Positions 11,881-21,279 of a stretch of 64,000 bases of DNA are shown here, piece by piece. Each line of letters starts with the position of its first letter. Positions within the stretch are counted from its first letter, which is position 1. Source of the DNA: Hirudinaria manillensis (taxonomy: Eukaryota; Annelida; Clitellata; Hirudinida; Hirudinidae); NCBI GenBank assembly GCA_034509925.1, contig CM067533.1, positions 4,216,035 to 4,280,034 on the forward strand. Reading direction: 5' to 3'. The translations under genes were made by a program, and so were the position numbers. Below the pieces are notes generated by a model. That model had not been told where the DNA came from. It ran no database searches and saw only the letters and a list, made by a program, of their open reading frames with translations.

Positions 11881-13431
11881 TTAGTGGTGGAGTGGTGGAT
11901 TGATTATGAAATTTTTTAAGTGACGTTTAAAGGCATATAAGCTGGAATGCTGAGTTATAATACAAGGAATTTTATTGTATATGTTGGGGCCTGAGCATTG
12001 AATAGATCTTAGAAAAGTGTTGGATTTTGAGAAGGGGGGTTTATATTTCTGGGCTTGTCTGAGATCATAGGGATGTGAGGTAGGAGGTGCTGAAATGAGT
12101 TTCTGGAAAGAATGTGGGAGCATATTATGGTCGTGCCTGAACATACAAATACCAGCCTGGAAGTAACTTATTTGATGGACTTTGAGAATTTTGAATTTTC
12201 TAAAAGTGGGTTCAGTGTGGGCAGTGTAGGGCAGGCGTAGGGCTAGGCGTAAGTATCTCTTTTGAAGATTAAGCAGAGTACATAGATAAGATGAGTAGTT
12301 TGATGCCCAGATGAGGTTGCAGTAGTTCAAGTATGGAAATATAAATGAGTAATATAAAGAGATGGCAATAGTAGAAGTGATATATCGACGGATACGTGAA
12401 ATAATTCCGATATTTTTTGAAATCTTATTAGTAAGATATTGGATATGATGTTTGAATGTGAGGTGATGGTCAATATAAATGCCTAGAAATTTACAGGTGT
12501 CTACGCGAGAAAGAATAATGTCGCCGATAAGAATGTTATAATTTTCCAGGACCAGTTTCTTTCTTGCTTTATGGAACAGCATGTAGACAGTCTTCTTAAC
12601 GTTGAGAGACAGAATGTTGGCCCTGCACCAGTTTGTGACATTTTGCAGTTCAGCGTTCATGGTGACATATAGCCTGTCGATATCCTGATCCGATAAAAAC
12701 ACATTTGTGTCATCAGCAAACAACAAGAATTCCAGTCTGTTAGAGGAGTTACACATGTCATTGACGTAGATTATAAACAGCAGTGGTCCCAAGATAGAGC
12801 CCTGCGGCACACCTAGAGAGATTGGCAGCATGGAGGAAAGGGTGTTGCCGAAGAAGACTTGTTGGGTTCGACCACATAAGTAACTCTGGAACCAAAGCAA
12901 GCATTTATCCCTGACGCCGTAATGATGAAGTTTCTCTAACAGGATTTTATGGTTGACCGTGTCAAAAGCTTTTGCCAAGTCCAGAAATACCCCGATAGTT
13001 GATTGGCCTTGTTCCAATTTATAAGATATTTTTGAGTGGATAAGGGATATGGGCATGTAAGTTGAGTGATTCTGTCGAAATCCAAATTGACCATCTTTTA
13101 TTATTGAGTATTTATTAAGAAATGATGTAGTTCTATTGAAGATTGCCTTTTCGAAGAACTTGGAGAAGTATGGCAAGATTGAAATTGGTCTGTAGTTAGT
13201 GATATTGTCCTTGGAATCAGTTTTGTGCGGGGGAATAACTTTGGCAACTTTTAGTGAATCTGGGAAAACACCTGAGCTGAATGAACAATTGATTAATTGA
13301 GCTAGAATGTCAGCTATCATGGGTATGGAAATATTTGCTAAGGCTGGATCAATGTCGTCATAACCAGTGCTGTGAGAAGTTTTTAAAGTTTTTGATATTA
13401 TGGCAATCTCTTCCGGAGTGACACTCGTCAA
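11881..13431 (-). CDS. LINE ORF2 reverse transcriptase
   Basis: This is a 516-residue open frame with the RT blocks in order: NYRPISILPYFSKFFEK, FGFRQNHST, FLDLAKAFDTVNH, GVPQGSILGPLLFIIYVND and the catalytic LLFADDTNVF. A thumb region (LNYCNLIWASNY) and a C-terminal region ending in a short basic segment follow. The enzyme makes cDNA from its own RNA at a nicked target site. The block style, especially 'FDTVNH...GVPQGSILGPLLF', places it in the CR1/Jockey/L2 group; the exact clade needs a tree. No endonuclease domain precedes it, unlike complete relatives of about 900-1000 residues. Confidence 0.85.
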   Translation of the reverse strand: MTSVTPEEIAIISKTLKTSHSTGYDDIDPALANISIPMIADILAQLINCSFSSGVFPDSLKVAKVIPPHKTDSKDNITNYRPISILPYFSKFFEKAIFNRTTSFLNKYSIIKDGQFGFRQNHSTYMPISLIHSKISYKLEQGQSTIGVFLDLAKAFDTVNHKILLEKLHHYGVRDKCLLWFQSYLCGRTQQVFFGNTLSSMLPISLGVPQGSILGPLLFIIYVNDMCNSSNRLEFLLFADDTNVFLSDQDIDRLYVTMNAELQNVTNWCRANILSLNVKKTVYMLFHKARKKLVLENYNILIGDIILSRVDTCKFLGIYIDHHLTFKHHIQYLTNKISKNIGIISRIRRYITSTIAISLYYSFIFPYLNYCNLIWASNYSSYLCTLLNLQKRYLRLALRLPYTAHTEPTFRKFKILKVHQISYFQAGICMFRHDHNMLPHSFQKLISAPPTSHPYDLRQAQKYKPPFSKSNTFLRSIQCSGPNIYNKIPCIITQHSSLYAFKRHLKNFIINPPLHH

Positions 13432-13678
13432 GAAGATTGATTGTGAGGACGAGTTTCCCAGGTACTTCCTAAAGTCTAAATCATTAGGTACGATTTTCTT
13501 GGCTAGTTCGTTGCCAATGTTTGAGAAAAAGGCATTGAACGAGTTTGCTATTTCAATGGGAGACTTTAATAATCCACCATCAGCAAAATGAAGACTCCAT
13601 GTTCAAGAGGAGGAACAAAAGAGAGAAAAACAAAACAAAATCTTCTGTAACGTAATTCGATTTCAAGATTGACTTCAA

Positions 13679-14335
13679 CTAGCGGTATTTACTCAACTCT
13701 TCCAGAGTTGAGATCTTGTACGGCTTATCTGTTTCTCTTGGTTTAATGAAGACATAACCATTATTAGTCCAAATTGAAGAGATTTTTTTCTCCCTAAATA
13801 GTTTTCTTCCATGAGAGAAAATCTCTGAATTGTTTTTGGTCAGATGTTCGTTTAGGTAGATTTTTGAACCGCCCACTTGGCTCCGCAACAGTCTTCTCGA
13901 ACCATACACTTTGTCTCTTATGATTTTGGTAGCGAAGCTTACTAAAATGGGTCGGGGAGCGCCTTTCGGGCCAGGGATTCTGTATCCAGCAGCGACGTCG
14001 GCCTTCGAGATGTCGAGACCAAGTTTGTGTGTACAGCAATCCACTATGGCAGTCACAGTGTCAAGTCTAGGTGGAGGCTTTTGCGCGGCCAGGGTTTGAC
14101 TCTCAACCGAGGCTGAAGCTGCCTCCGCAAACGTCGTTTCTGGAATCCCATGGATGACCAGGTTGCAGGATCTCAACTGTGTTTCCAGTTGATCGACTTT
14201 GAGTTTTAGATATGAATTTTCTTCTGAGATTATCCTCACCTTTTCCTGCAGTGGCGGGAGCTCTTTCTTAAATGCCTCTGCGATCGATTTAGATACGCAT
14301 CTTTCCACCTCTTCACTTATTTTTTGGGAGAGCAT
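13679..14335 (-). CDS. LINE ORF1-like nucleic-acid-binding protein
   Basis: A 218-residue frame with an N-terminal coiled coil (LPPLQEKVRIISEENSYLKL, then LKVDQLETQLR), followed by NLVIHGIPET. That motif is the RRM-like start found in ORF1p-type proteins of arthropod and vertebrate LINEs. A basic C-terminal part follows (GYRIPGPKGAPRPILVSF, then GRKLFREKKISSIWT). Such proteins coat the element RNA. The frame stays open upstream of the ATG to about 14385, so the true N-terminus has been lost by 5' truncation. Confidence 0.75.
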   Translation of the reverse strand: MLSQKISEEVERCVSKSIAEAFKKELPPLQEKVRIISEENSYLKLKVDQLETQLRSCNLVIHGIPETTFAEAASASVESQTLAAQKPPPRLDTVTAIVDCCTHKLGLDISKADVAAGYRIPGPKGAPRPILVSFATKIIRDKVYGSRRLLRSQVGGSKIYLNEHLTKNNSEIFSHGRKLFREKKISSIWTNNGYVFIKPRETDKPYKISTLEELSKYR

Positions 14336-14449
14336 TGGTAGTAGTTTTGCTTTGAGTCGGTCAGCAAGATTGTCTATAGTTTAGAGACGCACACCCAATA
14401 TTTTTTAGATAATATTCATCTTATCAGATAAGTTATTGGGTCTAAGGAC

Positions 14450-14456
14450 TATATAA
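14450..14456 (+). promoter_or_regulatory. TATA box upstream of the Pro/Ser/Arg-rich gene
   Basis: TATATAA lies about 60 bases upstream of the first possible ATG (14512) and beyond the LINE border, at a normal distance for a start site near 14480. Confidence 0.4.
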
Positions 14457-14595
14457 GTACTTACGTAAGGAGCAAATATTTTAATTCCAATTTGTTGCAT
14501 TAATACTTACGATGGTAGGTTTATTTTCTGATTTTATATTATTCAAACAGATTTCGGTCCTAATATTCTTTTTTTTTTCATTTTTCGCAGCCAAA

Positions 14596-15057
14596 ATGAA
14601 TGCTTGGCTTAGAAATTTGATATTAGTTGCTTTTGGTATATTTCAGTATCAAAAGCTGATGAAACTTGGCAAGAAGATCAGAATGACAGGTTTTCGAAGT
14701 TTTCCAGACCTCGACCGACTAGAATCGATGAAGGATGAAGGACCCCACTTAACATATTCGAGACCGGAAATTGAAAGACCTACAAAACCAGAACACAATG
14801 AAATAAAACCGACGAGACCAAGTTATTCAAGAACAGCAGCTCCCAGTCGACCTACAAAACCCGCTTTGACTTACTCAAAAACTGAAAGCCATTTAACCAG
14901 ATCAACCAAAGTAGATTATTCTCGACCAAGCAAGTCTTCTAGACCTACCCCAAATTACTCTAGACTGACCAGACCAAAACCGTCTAGAGCAGCGGACGAA
15001 TTGAAACCTACTCGTCCTCCAAAGCCCAGGCCTTCTCTCAGAACAAAATTTGAATAA
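14596..15057 (+). CDS. Basic Pro/Ser/Arg/Thr-rich small protein, unknown function
   Basis: From the ATG at 14596 the frame codes 153 residues. A hydrophobic N-terminal stretch (NLILVAFGIFQY) could be a signal anchor or signal peptide. The rest is low-complexity and basic, with loose repeats of Y-S-R/K, P-T-R/K-P and S-R-P-T-K-P spaced every 10-15 residues. Bases 14581-14590 (TTTTTCGCAG) form a good splice acceptor five bases before this ATG, so a 5' UTR intron with its donor near 14465 is possible. The frame is also open from an ATG at 14512, which would add a very hydrophobic, poly-Phe N-terminus. I do not recognise the family. Repetitive secreted or cuticle-like proteins look like this, but so could a chance frame. 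Confidence 0.45.
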   Translation: MNAWLRNLILVAFGIFQYQKLMKLGKKIRMTGFRSFPDLDRLESMKDEGPHLTYSRPEIERPTKPEHNEIKPTRPSYSRTAAPSRPTKPALTYSKTESHLTRSTKVDYSRPSKSSRPTPNYSRLTRPKPSRAADELKPTRPPKPRPSLRTKFE

Positions 15058-15324
15058 TAATAACAAGATCAGAGTTAAAAATTGTTTGAGCTCGGAAATT
15101 TATTCCGCGCCGATATGAGTGATAAAAAGTATCATTGACAATTACTGAATCAAACTGGTTGATGATCAAGTTCAAAATATTCCGAAGTGAAATGTTCTAA
15201 ATTTCTTTTTAAAACTTTGAATTAAAGTGTTTCGAGGGGTCAATGCCCGATTTTAATATTTTACTGCATTCTCGCAGAAGCTGGGCGCCAAGAGAAATGG
15301 AGACCTCCGGGCAAAATCAAGTAT
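15058..15324. other. Spacer before the DUF4806 transposon
   Basis: No gene seen. ATTAAA near 15222 could serve as a poly(A) signal for the upstream gene. Confidence 0.4.
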
Positions 15325-15802
15325 CCCAGCAAACACATCCCGGAGGGGCCCGCGAGGGCTGAATGCGGGTTGCCCGTCTTGCCCGCCATCAGCTAAACAA
15401 TTTTGATGTTATTTAGTTTGAAAATTCTCTCTAAAGCAGTCGCTGGTTCAGAGGATATTATTTAACTTGAATGTGCTCAATAAATAACATTTGGAGCTAT
15501 TTAAAGTGAGTTTTCACGAATTAACGGCTAAACAAATGGGCGGAGTTACGCCTGGTGGAGTGCTGTCTTTCTAAAGCCGTACTCGGAAGAAAGGGCAGAG
15601 GGCGGGTTGCCCGGCTTAACTGCATTAGTTAAACTGGCTATTGATGTTATTTAGATTGAAAATTCATACTAAATAAGTCGTTGGTACAGACGATGTTATT
15701 TAATATGAATGTGCTCACTAAATAACGTTTGGAGCTATAATTAAATATATTTAGAGCGAATTTTCATAAAGGCGTAAAATGGGCGGAGCGTGAAGCTACG
15801 CG

Positions 15803-15812
15803 GGTATTTATA
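15803..15812 (+). promoter_or_regulatory. TATA-like element inside the transposon
   Basis: TATTTATAAG sits about 155 bases upstream of the first recognisable DUF4806 coding exon and downstream of the left subterminal repeats, so the element may carry its own promoter. Confidence 0.35.
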
Positions 15813-15957
15813 AGGTCTTTGTCTCTTGGTCCCGTTTGCATCTATTAGGAAGAGACTGGAACTGACTGGGATTTGTGTCACTGTTAACACTTTGCTGATC
15901 GAACTTAAAGATAGTGAGTTCTTATTATTTAATTTGATAGTTCATTGAAAATACAAA

Positions 15958-17550
15958 AGAAGTGGATTATTTGCCAAATACCTGGTTAAATTTAGAGGAG
16001 AGCGAAATCTGCCAAATACTGAAAGATAAAACCCTAGTTGATTGTTTTTGGCCACCTACTTCCATAAGGAATGTTTCTAAAGCTAAGGGATATGAGTATG
16101 GAGCCAAAAGAAGACTGGCCGAAATATCAAGCAAGGATACTTGAATTTGCCCGTAAGAATTATTGTTATCATTTTAAATTATATTTCTTTGAAAAATCAA
16201 GTTTGTAAATGCATGCTATCTCCAATTCAGAGGATGTCAATGAAGCCAGAAGAAAGTCAAGATTGGCTGAGGACATATCCAATATTGAGTCAGAAAATGA
16301 TGCCATTGACAAAAAAAAAGAGAAAAAAGTAAGCAAAGCACGTGTAATATGGCAACCTAAAGTTGTTTAATACACAATTTCAATTTTAAACTATTTTGTC
16401 TACAGAACAAGGAAATTAGCAGATTCAAATAGTGATGACGAATGCCTTTTGTCAAAGATAGGGTATTTCTAACTGAACATGTCTTGAATTTGATTTAGAT
16501 TTCCCTATTTGTTAAATAAAGATTATAGACCTAATTTGTTGTCTTAAGTTATCTTAAACATACTGTATTAACTGGTTAATAAAATTGCACAGAGAACCAA
16601 ATGATAACCAAAAAAGACAAGTGAATGAGCCAGTGCCACCTTCATCGAAATCATTTCAACTTCACAAGTCACAGCGATCCCCATTAGCTCATTTGAATCA
16701 GTCACATGTTCCTTATTCACCTCCATCTTCGTCATTTCACTCACATCAAATGTCTATGCCATTTCATTCCTCATCACCATCTCACTCATATCATACGTCA
16801 ATGCCGTTTCATTCTCCATCACCTCATCAGTCAGCACTAATAGTTTCAAGGACCTTTGGTGAGTTAAGCAACATTGTAATGTTATTGAACAAATTCACAT
16901 TCATTATTGATATATTCCTAAAATAGATTTGGAAAAGGTTGTGAAGGATATTATTTCAAATCAAGAAAGTATTAAAAAAATGATTACCTTCATGTTCATC
17001 AAGAGTCAAAACCAAGGCAATGTGATTGAAAATCCAGATATTCCAGAAGGAGTGCATCTCCCAGTTCGAGATGACTCTGAATTTCTAGTCTTTGAGGACC
17101 TTTTAAAGGATCCTGCTATAAAATCTCAATTGGTTAGTGTAAAGGTAACATCTTAATATTTGTTTAATAATTTTTCATTTTTTATTCAGATTTCTGCTTT
17201 ATGTGTCAATGGAAGTTATGACCTAGATACAACGATGAAAAGGTTATTGAAGCAGCTTAACTGAGGATATGGCTCGATTATTTAACCTCACAGGGCACTG
17301 GCAAAAAAGCCTTTGGACAATCTGAGATGATGAAAGTTGTATTTGGTTAGTCAGGTGGCCTTAATGTCATATATTTTAACTTTTAACCATGTGCTACTTA
17401 TCTTAATCAGGTGTAGTGAAGAAGAATCCAAGCACATCAACCTCCACCATCCGAGATTTGGAAAATGGGCTGCGCAAATAGTTTGGGAACGCCAAAGATA
17501 GAGGGGCTGGAAGTCGAAAGAGGAAATTAAATGATGATGAATTAACCATT
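15958..17550 (+). pseudogene. Broken multi-exon DUF4806 protein gene
   Basis: Exon-like pieces with GT/AG borders lie in order. About 15958-16144 carries VDYLPNTWL, CFWPPTSIRN and AKRRLAEISS, the N-terminal part of this family. About 16226-16328 carries EARRKSRLAEDI. About 16406-16470 carries RKLADSNSDDECLLSK. 16593-16858 is a His/Ser/Pro-rich linker. 16927-17132 carries EGVHLPVRDDSEFLVFEDLL, and from 17190 the DUF4806 core carries ALCVNGSYDLDTTMKRLL. Lesions include an in-frame TGA at 16142-16144, two small indels at about 17255-17300, and TAG at 17479-17481. The function of DUF4806 is unknown; it is widely multiplied in arthropods. Related pieces lie at 1-720. Confidence 0.7.
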
Positions 17551-17833
17551 TTTTTAAATAAATATTTTACACGTATAGTTCGTCAGTTAATAGTTATAGC
17601 GGGTTGGATACGGTCGATCCGCGATTAATGGTCGGGATTAGGCTGGGTAGCCCGGGTTTAATGGCTGGGCAGCCCGAGACTGAAGGCCGGGATTTGGTAG
17701 GGCAACCCGAGCTTAATAGCCGGGCAGCCCGCACGGGTCCCTTGCGCCCCCCGCGGTCAAAACCTACGCGGGACCCGCGAATATGCCCGCCCGGGACCCG
17801 CGTGGGCCCCAATGGGGTGTGTTTGCTGGGATA

Positions 17834-20135
17834 TTTGCATGAAAAGCTAAAAAAAAACATCAAGTAAATCATAAAATTAAAATTTAACCTCTCAATTAAA
17901 TTTAAATTCCTGGATAAGCACTGTTTTGTGTCGTTTTACTAATTAAAATTTTAAGGTTTGTCACGGATATCCAAATACCAACGCCGCTTAAAATTTTGTA
18001 TGACGAAAAGAATTCCAATAATGCTTCCACGAACAACTTCGTTTCACGAAATAAAGAAAATTCGCAAAAGATAAGGTTTAAGGACTTCCTCTCATATTCT
18101 TATGCAGTATGTCATGGTATAACAGCATGGAAATAAAAAAGTAATACAGATGCACTTAGAAGTTTCACATTTTTTTTAATTGGACTTATAAAGGCAAATA
18201 ATTAAGTGTAACTTAGTTTCATTAAAGTGACCCCTATTAAATGGCTAACCAGTTATTGTAGCTTTATCACGATTATCTAAATTTTTGTTATAACAATTCG
18301 GTCAATGTCACATTTATGTAACTTTTGAACATATTCGAACTACTTAGTTAACAAGAAGAAGTAACTTTTTATTTCTTACACAATTATGAAAAGATAACAA
18401 TGACTCACGGTTTTATAGCAACCTACTAGAAGCAATCATTAATTTCAAAAAGAGTTTTTAAAAGTCCCACAAACAAGTACCTGTAATAAATACTTGTGAG
18501 GCTCTCAAGCCTTCTGTAGAAAAGCCAACTAAAATCTTTTTTCACTTTTATTGAAGGATATGACCAAAACAATTTCATAAATTATTTTAAAGAAACAACT
18601 TTGAGCTTTTAGAAAAATTTCAAATAAGCACGAATTATTTTCAAGAAATACATCTTAATACTGAAAACTTTAAAAATGTTAAAGCGTTAAAGAAAGTGAT
18701 AAAGTTGGTTCTTAAAACATCCAAAGTGACTAATTTGAATGCACGATAAATGAACAGAAAGTTGCTGAAGTCATTGACTGCGATTCAACAATATTGGCAT
18801 TATTCAACGTTGCTCTGTTACTCATTGATTATATATTGCACTGCAGAGAGAGCTTTTTAAGGCAGTATAGTAATGTAAAATATCAAATATATTAGACGGC
18901 TATGTGTGCCACTGTACTTAACAAATAATATTGTTAAATGAAGATTGTAAGTACGCTAAAATAAAAAGTAAGTTTACATTGCCATGAAGATAAAATTGGT
19001 GAAAATTTTGTAAAATATTGCTGGGGCGTGTCATTAAATGATAAAGTCAAACATTCGGATATTTAGTTGAAAATGAAATGTTTAAACATTAAACAGTTAA
19101 AGAAGTTGTAACGAAGAAAATTCCAATAATAATTTGAGCAATCAAATTGAACTGAATATGTCGACCACTTGTTGAAATGTAATAGCTGGTGTGGTGTTGA
19201 AAATAACCTGAAAATAAGTCTTAGTCGATCAAAAAATATTTTTTATTATTGTGAAAAATTTATATAATTTTATTACGCCAATATAAAGGAGGTAATCCAC
19301 AAAAGACCTTCTCCCAAAAATCCGCTTTTGGCTTGATCCTTTCTCATCCGCACCAAACCAATAAAAAATTTGTGTGACCATTTTATTAAACTTAAAATTC
19401 GGAGATATACACCTTCCCCCTTTCCTTGTCCGACCTATCCCACTTTCTCCTCCTCTTGCGGGTTTCTTTTATGGACGACCCCAATCAAATAATTTGTCGG
19501 TTAAAGAAAAGATTTGTTGATGAAAAGTACAAAAATGTCAACACTCACTCTTAAAAATTAAAAAAAAAAAACTAAAAAGTAAATTCTCAAAAAATCTTAT
19601 TCGCCGAGGTTTCCCCAACAACCCTAGCCCTAACCAAAGTGGCGTAGCAAAGATATTTGGCGCTCATGGCAAAACGTCCAAATCTTACAATCTCACATAT
19701 TAATGCACATCATAGAGATGGAAAATATCCCGATATTTTTTATATAAAAATGCGATTGTTTTCTTTTAACTCTTCGATGTAAAAAAACTTCCTCTTTCAG
19801 CCATCATATAATTTTATGATTTTTACAAATTTTAACTCATTATAACTCAATGACAAAACAATCATTTTCTTCGTCAGAAATACCACAACTTGTTTCGCAG
19901 CCTTGTTATTCTTTCATCCGAGTTTCCATAAACTACAAAGTTATTTTTTCTTTACCAACAATTCTAATCATGGGAAATTTGCTTGTTTGAATTTGTGACG
20001 AAATCATTACTGCTGACCTTGCAGAGAATTATAACACCCTTATTAAACAAAAATCTAAGCCGTAACTAGTCTAAAGTTGTTTTATGTTATAATAAATATA
20101 TGTTATGTTTACATTATATTACATTTTATATGATA
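17834..20135. other. Intergenic; one dispersed-repeat copy inside
   Basis: AT-rich and without a gene that I can see. The only recognisable item is the dispersed repeat at 19285-19540. Confidence 0.5.
19285..19540 (+). repeat. Dispersed repeat family A, copy 1
   Basis: It shares 'GGTTTGATCCTTCCTC'-like and 'CACACCAAACCAATAAAA'-like words, a pyrimidine-rich CCCCTTTCC block and the run 'ATGGACGACCCCAA' with 46660-47040. A reverse-oriented relative lies at 43195-43395. No termini or coding are evident. It is probably a non-autonomous transposon remnant. Confidence 0.6.
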
Positions 20136-20137
20136 TA

Positions 20138-20839
20138 CAGTCAAATTTCGCTACTATGCCACCCAATCAAATATTTGTTATGCCATTTTTGCTAGGTTCC
20201 GACAAAATTCAGTATAAAATAAATTTACTAAGCTACCCCCAACTCTCGCTAATATGCCACCAGGGTCCTGACAATGTTTGTCTAACCCGTGAAGTTAAGG
20301 ACATATTTCCAGTCGGGGGAAGTAATTAAGAGGCATTGTCTTGTATTTTTAAGATTTGATCATGTTAATACTTTCCCAGGACTTGTTGGTGAGGGATGAT
20401 TAAGGAAAGTGATGGATTGGTGGAATGGGCAAAGTTGATTGGGAATGTCAATAGGAATGAGAGTGAATGTCGAGATTTTATGTGAGAATTGCTAGTTGGA
20501 GTGAAGATTAGCAAATGTCAGCTCAGAAACGCCATCGAACGGTTGGCTGGACAATTTCAAGAAGCGTCACGTTCAAGGCAGTGCAGGGTGAAGCTGAAGC
20601 GGTGGTCGCAAATCCCTTGTGATGCAAGCATGCGATCAGCTAGACAACGAGATCTGCCGAAAGGATATGCGGCAACCAACGATAATGAGAGCTTTAGACT
20701 GATGGGTAACTTTAGAAAATAAAGCCGTTTTTATTTGATAAAAATGACATTTTTACAAACCTTCGTTACTATGCCAGTCTCGTCTCTGTGTCACTTTTGC
20801 TCGGTCCCGACGGATGGCATAGTAGCGAGACTTGAGTGT
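20138..20839. mobile_element. Short pogo/Tigger-like element with TA target duplication
   Basis: The termini are inverted repeats. The left is CAGTCAAATTTCGCTACTAT and the right, read inward, is CACTCAAGTCTCGCTACTAT; both continue GCCA. They are flanked by TA at 20136-20137 and 20840-20841. At 702 bp it is far shorter than an autonomous element. The internal frame at 20489-20722 does not look like a transposase. It is a non-autonomous copy of the Tc1/mariner superfamily, pogo branch by its CAGT-type end. Confidence 0.75.
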
Positions 20840-20841
20840 AA

Positions 20842-21279
20842 TAGCATTCTATATGTTGTCTTATGTAATATTGCAATTATTATGTTAAATCCGTAACGTT
20901 TGTGAACATGCATGTCCATAACTTTAATGCCCAAAGGAGGTACAAATGAAAATATATATATGACTTTGTAATATGACATGTTAAAAATTAATGTCACAAA
21001 AATTCGTGACAAAATTAAAAAAAAACGGACTGCAGGATTTAAAAAAAAATCAAACGTTGGAATACAATTGCATTGTGTACACTCCTTGGGCATCCAATGT
21101 TTAAACTATTTATGATCTATTTTATTTAGATTAGTATATCCAGGATTATTTTTATTATTTGATGTATGTGACATGAAAATATCTAAATTTTGAAAATATT
21201 TAAATATTTAACTCATAACTCAATCCCAGATATTTTTTTTAATGACGTATAAATATCATACAAAATAATGAAAAAAGTT
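20842..21279. other. Intergenic, nothing recognised
   Basis: AT-rich sequence without coding potential. Confidence 0.4.

Larger units (their letters stand above)
11713..14390 (-). mobile_element. APE-type LINE (CR1/Jockey group), internally deleted
   Basis: The element reads on the minus strand and ends with a conserved tail and AATAAAAAAAC near 11720-11740. It holds an ORF1-like gene (13679-14335) and a reverse-transcriptase ORF (11881-13431, recognisable up to about 13590). The apurinic endonuclease region that normally opens ORF2 is absent: only about 90 bases separate the end of ORF1 from the pre-RT linker (reading SPIEIANSFNAFFSNIGNEL). It is also 5'-truncated near 14390, where the ORF1 frame is still open. 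It should be immobile, yet the remaining frames are long and largely open, suggesting a fairly recent insertion. Confidence 0.85.
15325..17831 (+). mobile_element. DNA transposon with TA flanks carrying a DUF4806 gene
   Basis: The ends are inverted repeats of about 35 bp: the left reads TCCCAGCAAACACATCCCGG, and the right read inward begins TCCCAGCAAACACACCCC; both continue into GC-rich GGGGCCC. Each end is flanked by TA (15323-15324 and 17832-17833). Both subterminal regions carry repeated GCGGGTTGCCCG-like words: 15364-15395 and 15601-15634 on the left, and a GC-rich array at 17640-17800 on the right. A ~150-bp block at about 15395-15545 is repeated at about 15635-15780. No transposase is encoded; the only gene inside is the broken DUF4806 gene. 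It is therefore a non-autonomous element that has taken up, or is defined by, a DUF4806 gene. The superfamily is not certain. Confidence 0.75.

Noticed and set aside
17594-17872. GC-rich frames on both strands at the right end of the transposon
   Set aside because: They are the subterminal repeat array read as protein.
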